This document shows positions 61,560-64,000 of a DNA stretch of 64,000 bases, piece after piece. Under the pieces are notes generated by a model. It did no database searches, was not told the origin of the DNA, and worked only from the letters and a program-made list of their open reading frames with translations. The position numbers and the translations under genes are program-made. Location: NCBI RefSeq assembly GCF_014839835.1, contig NC_071615.1, positions 5,084,001-5,148,000 on the forward strand, given 5' to 3'. This DNA is from Dryobates pubescens (taxonomy: Eukaryota > Chordata > Aves > Piciformes > Picidae). How positions within the stretch are numbered: position 1 is the first letter of the stretch; each line of letters starts with the position of its first letter.

Positions 61560-62661
61560 GTAAGCGCCTGGCATGGCCAAAGAGGGGCCTCGGCAGGCCG
61601 GACTGGGGGGTCCCGGGGCTGGGGACCCCATGCTGCAGACACTGGCTGTCTCAGTCCCCGAATGCCCCCACTGCAGGGTGGCCTGGCATGAGCACGGGTG
61701 TATGGGCTGGTGGCATGCCGAGGTCTCTGGGGTTTGCATGCTGGGCCGCGGTGGGCGGGTGCTGCCAGCCCGGAGCCATCCATGCATGGGGAAGCGACCG
61801 TCGGTTGCCTCCGGCTGAGGGGCTGCGTTGGGCAGGCGATGCTGCTCTGGGGTGGCTTTGGAGCCGGGCCGTGGCAGCTTGAGCCGTTTTGGTGACAGAG
61901 CTGGAGGGGGGGGGGAGGGGGGCGGCGCTGATGAGGAATAAAATCTGCTTCTCGGGGGAGAGCCGTTTGGCTGAGCTTTCACAGATTGCAGGGCAGAGGG
62001 GAGGCAAGCCGGGTCTGAGTGCCTATGGCTGGGCAGGAAATGGAAAGAAAGTTCTGTCTCTTATTCAAGGTGCTGAGATTGCTCCCTGCACTCAGCTGGA
62101 GTGTGGGGTCTGGCAGATGTTTGCCTGAAAGGTTCTTAAAATCGGATTTTATGAGTGGGAGGCAAAGACTGAATGTTTATTCCCTGCCATCCCTCACCCG
62201 GCCCTCCCCAGGGCTGAAACCTCTGACTCAGGGCTTTGGGCAGAGGATGCTCGGAGCAGGGGATCTCTGCATCTTGAAGCTGCAGCTCCCAGCACCACAG
62301 CTCTGCTCCGGAGGGCAGAGGGAGCTTGCTTTGGCTTGCATCTTCCAGAAACACTGCAGCCCATAAATTCAGACCTGGGAAAAACTCACTCCTTGAGGAT
62401 GTGCTCAGCCACCCTGAGAGCAGGTGGAGTTCAGGCAGATGGCACTTTGTCCTGTGGGGCTGGTGGAGATCTGCGTGACAGCATCTCCCCACACTCCAGC
62501 AGGGTCAGAACCATCTGACCCTGGCAAAGCCAAGACATGCAGGCTTGGCCTGAACCATGGGCACTGGGAGTGGGGAGGCTGTCCTCGAGACTTGGGCAAG
62601 CATTCCCATCCCAGCTCCTTCATGCCTGCTGCTGTCTCTCCCTCGTTCCAGCACCTGAACG

Positions 62662-63541
62662 ATGAAGTCGTACCAGAAGCTGACCACAGCGGTGCCACAA
62701 CCGGTGGCATGCCAGGGGGAAGAAGAAGGATCCACCTCGGCACCTGCCAGCCGCGGGAAGCTGGCCCCGTGGTGTGTGGGCAGTGGGCTACTGGTGGCTG
62801 CCGTGCTGCTCAGTGCTGTCACCGTCTGGGTTCTGCGGCAAGTATCAAGGGGCTGGCCCGGACCCACACCGCCTGCCAAATGTCTCCTGGTACCTGAAAG
62901 CCACCGCTTTGACTGTTACCCAGAGCGAAGTGTGGTGGTGACCCAGGAGCTCTGTGAAAGCCGGGGATGCTGCTTCATTGAGACCTCCGCGCCGGCTGGA
63001 GGCAAGCGAGGCGTGCCTTGGTGCTTCTACCCCCCTGACTTCCCCAGCTACACACTGGAGAGCCTCAATCAGACAGCACTGGGCATGGTGGGGTTGCTGG
63101 TGCGGAGGGAAAAAGCCTATTACCCTCAGGACATCATGATGCTGAGGCTGGATGTGGAGTTTGAGACGAACACACGACTGCACATCAAGGTGAGCTTCCT
63201 GCTGGCTACCTTCCAGAGCTTGTGACTGTGCTCCTGCACCCCTGCATCCTCCATCCCATAGGTGACCATCCCCTGGTCAGACTGCTTCTGAAAGCTACTA
63301 TGCTCCAGGCATGGCTGTAGATGGCCAGAGAACATCTCAAACCCATTAGTCTCTTGCTTTGTTGTTCTTTAAAGTGCATTTTGTCTCTTTTACAGATAAC
63401 AGATGCAGCCAATCCACGGTATGAAGTTCCCCTTGAGGTTCCTCGGGCAATGAAGAGAGCAGAAAATCCTATCTACAGCTTGGACTTCTCCCGGGACCCC
63501 TTTGGGGTGCTGCTGCGGCGCAGGGCGACAGGAACAGTGTT
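62662..63541 (+). CDS. Acid alpha-glucosidase-like protein (GH31), 5' part only
   Basis: N-terminal part of a glycoside hydrolase family 31 enzyme closest by eye to lysosomal acid alpha-glucosidase (GAA). GAA releases glucose from glycogen in lysosomes. Two coding exons are visible: 62652-63189 (ATG at 62662, ten bases after the acceptor; donor AAG|GTGAGC, phase 0) and 63396-63541 (donor GTT|GTAAGA, phase 2). They give 224 complete codons plus two bases of the next. A hydrophobic anchor lies at about residues 38-58. A trefoil domain at about 74-121 has six cysteines (74, 85, 98, 103, 104, 121) in FDCYPE...CESRGCCF...PWCFYPP context. The GH31 N-terminal beta-sandwich then starts, with ANPRYEVPLEVP and YSLDFSRDPFGVLLRR as in GAA. 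A possible N-glycosylation site is Asn136. The catalytic domain lies beyond the right edge. It may be one of the two GAA genes known in birds (described in quail), so no symbol is given. Confidence 0.9.
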
Positions 63542-64000
63542 GTAAGAACCCACCTCCTCCATATCCCACAGCAAGTGGGGGAGAGCTTATCTCACCCTAG
63601 ACAGGCTCCAGCATGCTTCCTGGAGTGTTTTTCATTAGGGAAAACCATGCTGGGAAATCTCCAGCCAATAACTGCTCTTTGTCTACATCTTTTTCAGCAG
63701 TGCTCGTGTAGGGATTCAGCAGCATGTGGCTTCCCAGCCCCATGGGCTGGCCAGATACTTGCTGTGGCTGTTTCAGGACTGGGTGGGATCAGCATTTCTC
63801 CAAAATCCTCCCAGTTCCATAATTCCCCACCAGGTCCTTCTGCAGCCAAACATTGTGCTGGTTGCTGGCATGTCACCAGTAAGGGACCTGGTAGTTCAGG
63901 GAAAAAGCCACTGAAGGGTGTTTGGTTTGCCTGTTTCACTCTGCTTTTGGGTTCCCCTGGCTGTCCAAGCCATAGGGACACCCACAGCTCCAGGCTGTTT
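63542..64000 (+). other. GAA-like intron, running off the window
   Basis: No exon matching the next expected GAA segment (LNTTVAP.. and the LYGSHPFYL region) is seen before position 64000, so this is taken as intron. The short open frame at 63726-63914 has no GAA similarity. Confidence 0.6.

Noticed and set aside
61188-61982. 264-codon - strand frame with a Gly-Arg-Arg-Gln-rich stretch
   Set aside because: The repetitive part is the reverse translation of the 11-bp CCTGCCTGCCT repeat; no domain is recognised.

Overview
The window looks like a piece of a bird nuclear chromosome. Coding is sparse and split by spliceosomal introns, promoters are CpG-rich, and the dominant interspersed repeat is the CR1 LINE. 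About a dozen 5'-truncated CR1 copies end in the typical ATTCTATGATTCT or (TTCTA)n tails. The order PSMG3 - TMEM184A - MAFK, with TMEM184A and MAFK convergent, matches the known human chr7p22 arrangement in inverted orientation. The number of CR1 copies with (TTCTA)n tails would suit a CR1-rich bird such as a woodpecker relative, but the species cannot be fixed from this sequence alone.

Layout. 1-26 kb: no gene recognised; CR1 copies, a roughly 0.5 kb homopyrimidine tract, a possible ancient MIR-like SINE, an expanded (TTCTA)n array and some unique DNA that may include conserved noncoding elements. 26.0-30.4 kb: a CR1, a 21-bp GC-rich minisatellite, a CpG island with YY1-type sites, and the two coding exons of PSMG3 (proteasome assembly chaperone 3, + strand). 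30.4-41.1 kb: a gap, then the eight coding exons of TMEM184A (+ strand, 422 aa) with a 3' UTR ending near 41.05 kb. 43.2-58.5 kb: MAFK on the - strand, with a long U/G-rich candidate 3' UTR, two coding exons (156 aa), an 8-kb first intron and a large CpG island with two candidate first exons. 59.06-59.69 kb: an old CR1. 61.3 kb to the window end: the first part of a GH31 acid alpha-glucosidase paralogue (GAA-like, + strand), with a membrane anchor, a six-cysteine trefoil domain and the start of the N-terminal beta-sandwich; it runs off the right edge.

The genes do not form a pathway. They are ordinary neighbouring vertebrate genes: proteasome assembly, a multispanning membrane protein, a small Maf transcription factor and a lysosomal-type glucosidase. 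I found no undescribed multi-gene system. The most interesting leads are regulatory: a perfect antioxidant-response/Maf element and a MEF2/TATA-like alternative promoter at MAFK, paired AP-1 plus forkhead sites in MAFK intron 1, and a GAA paralogue beside MAFK. Several unusual repeat arrays are also described.
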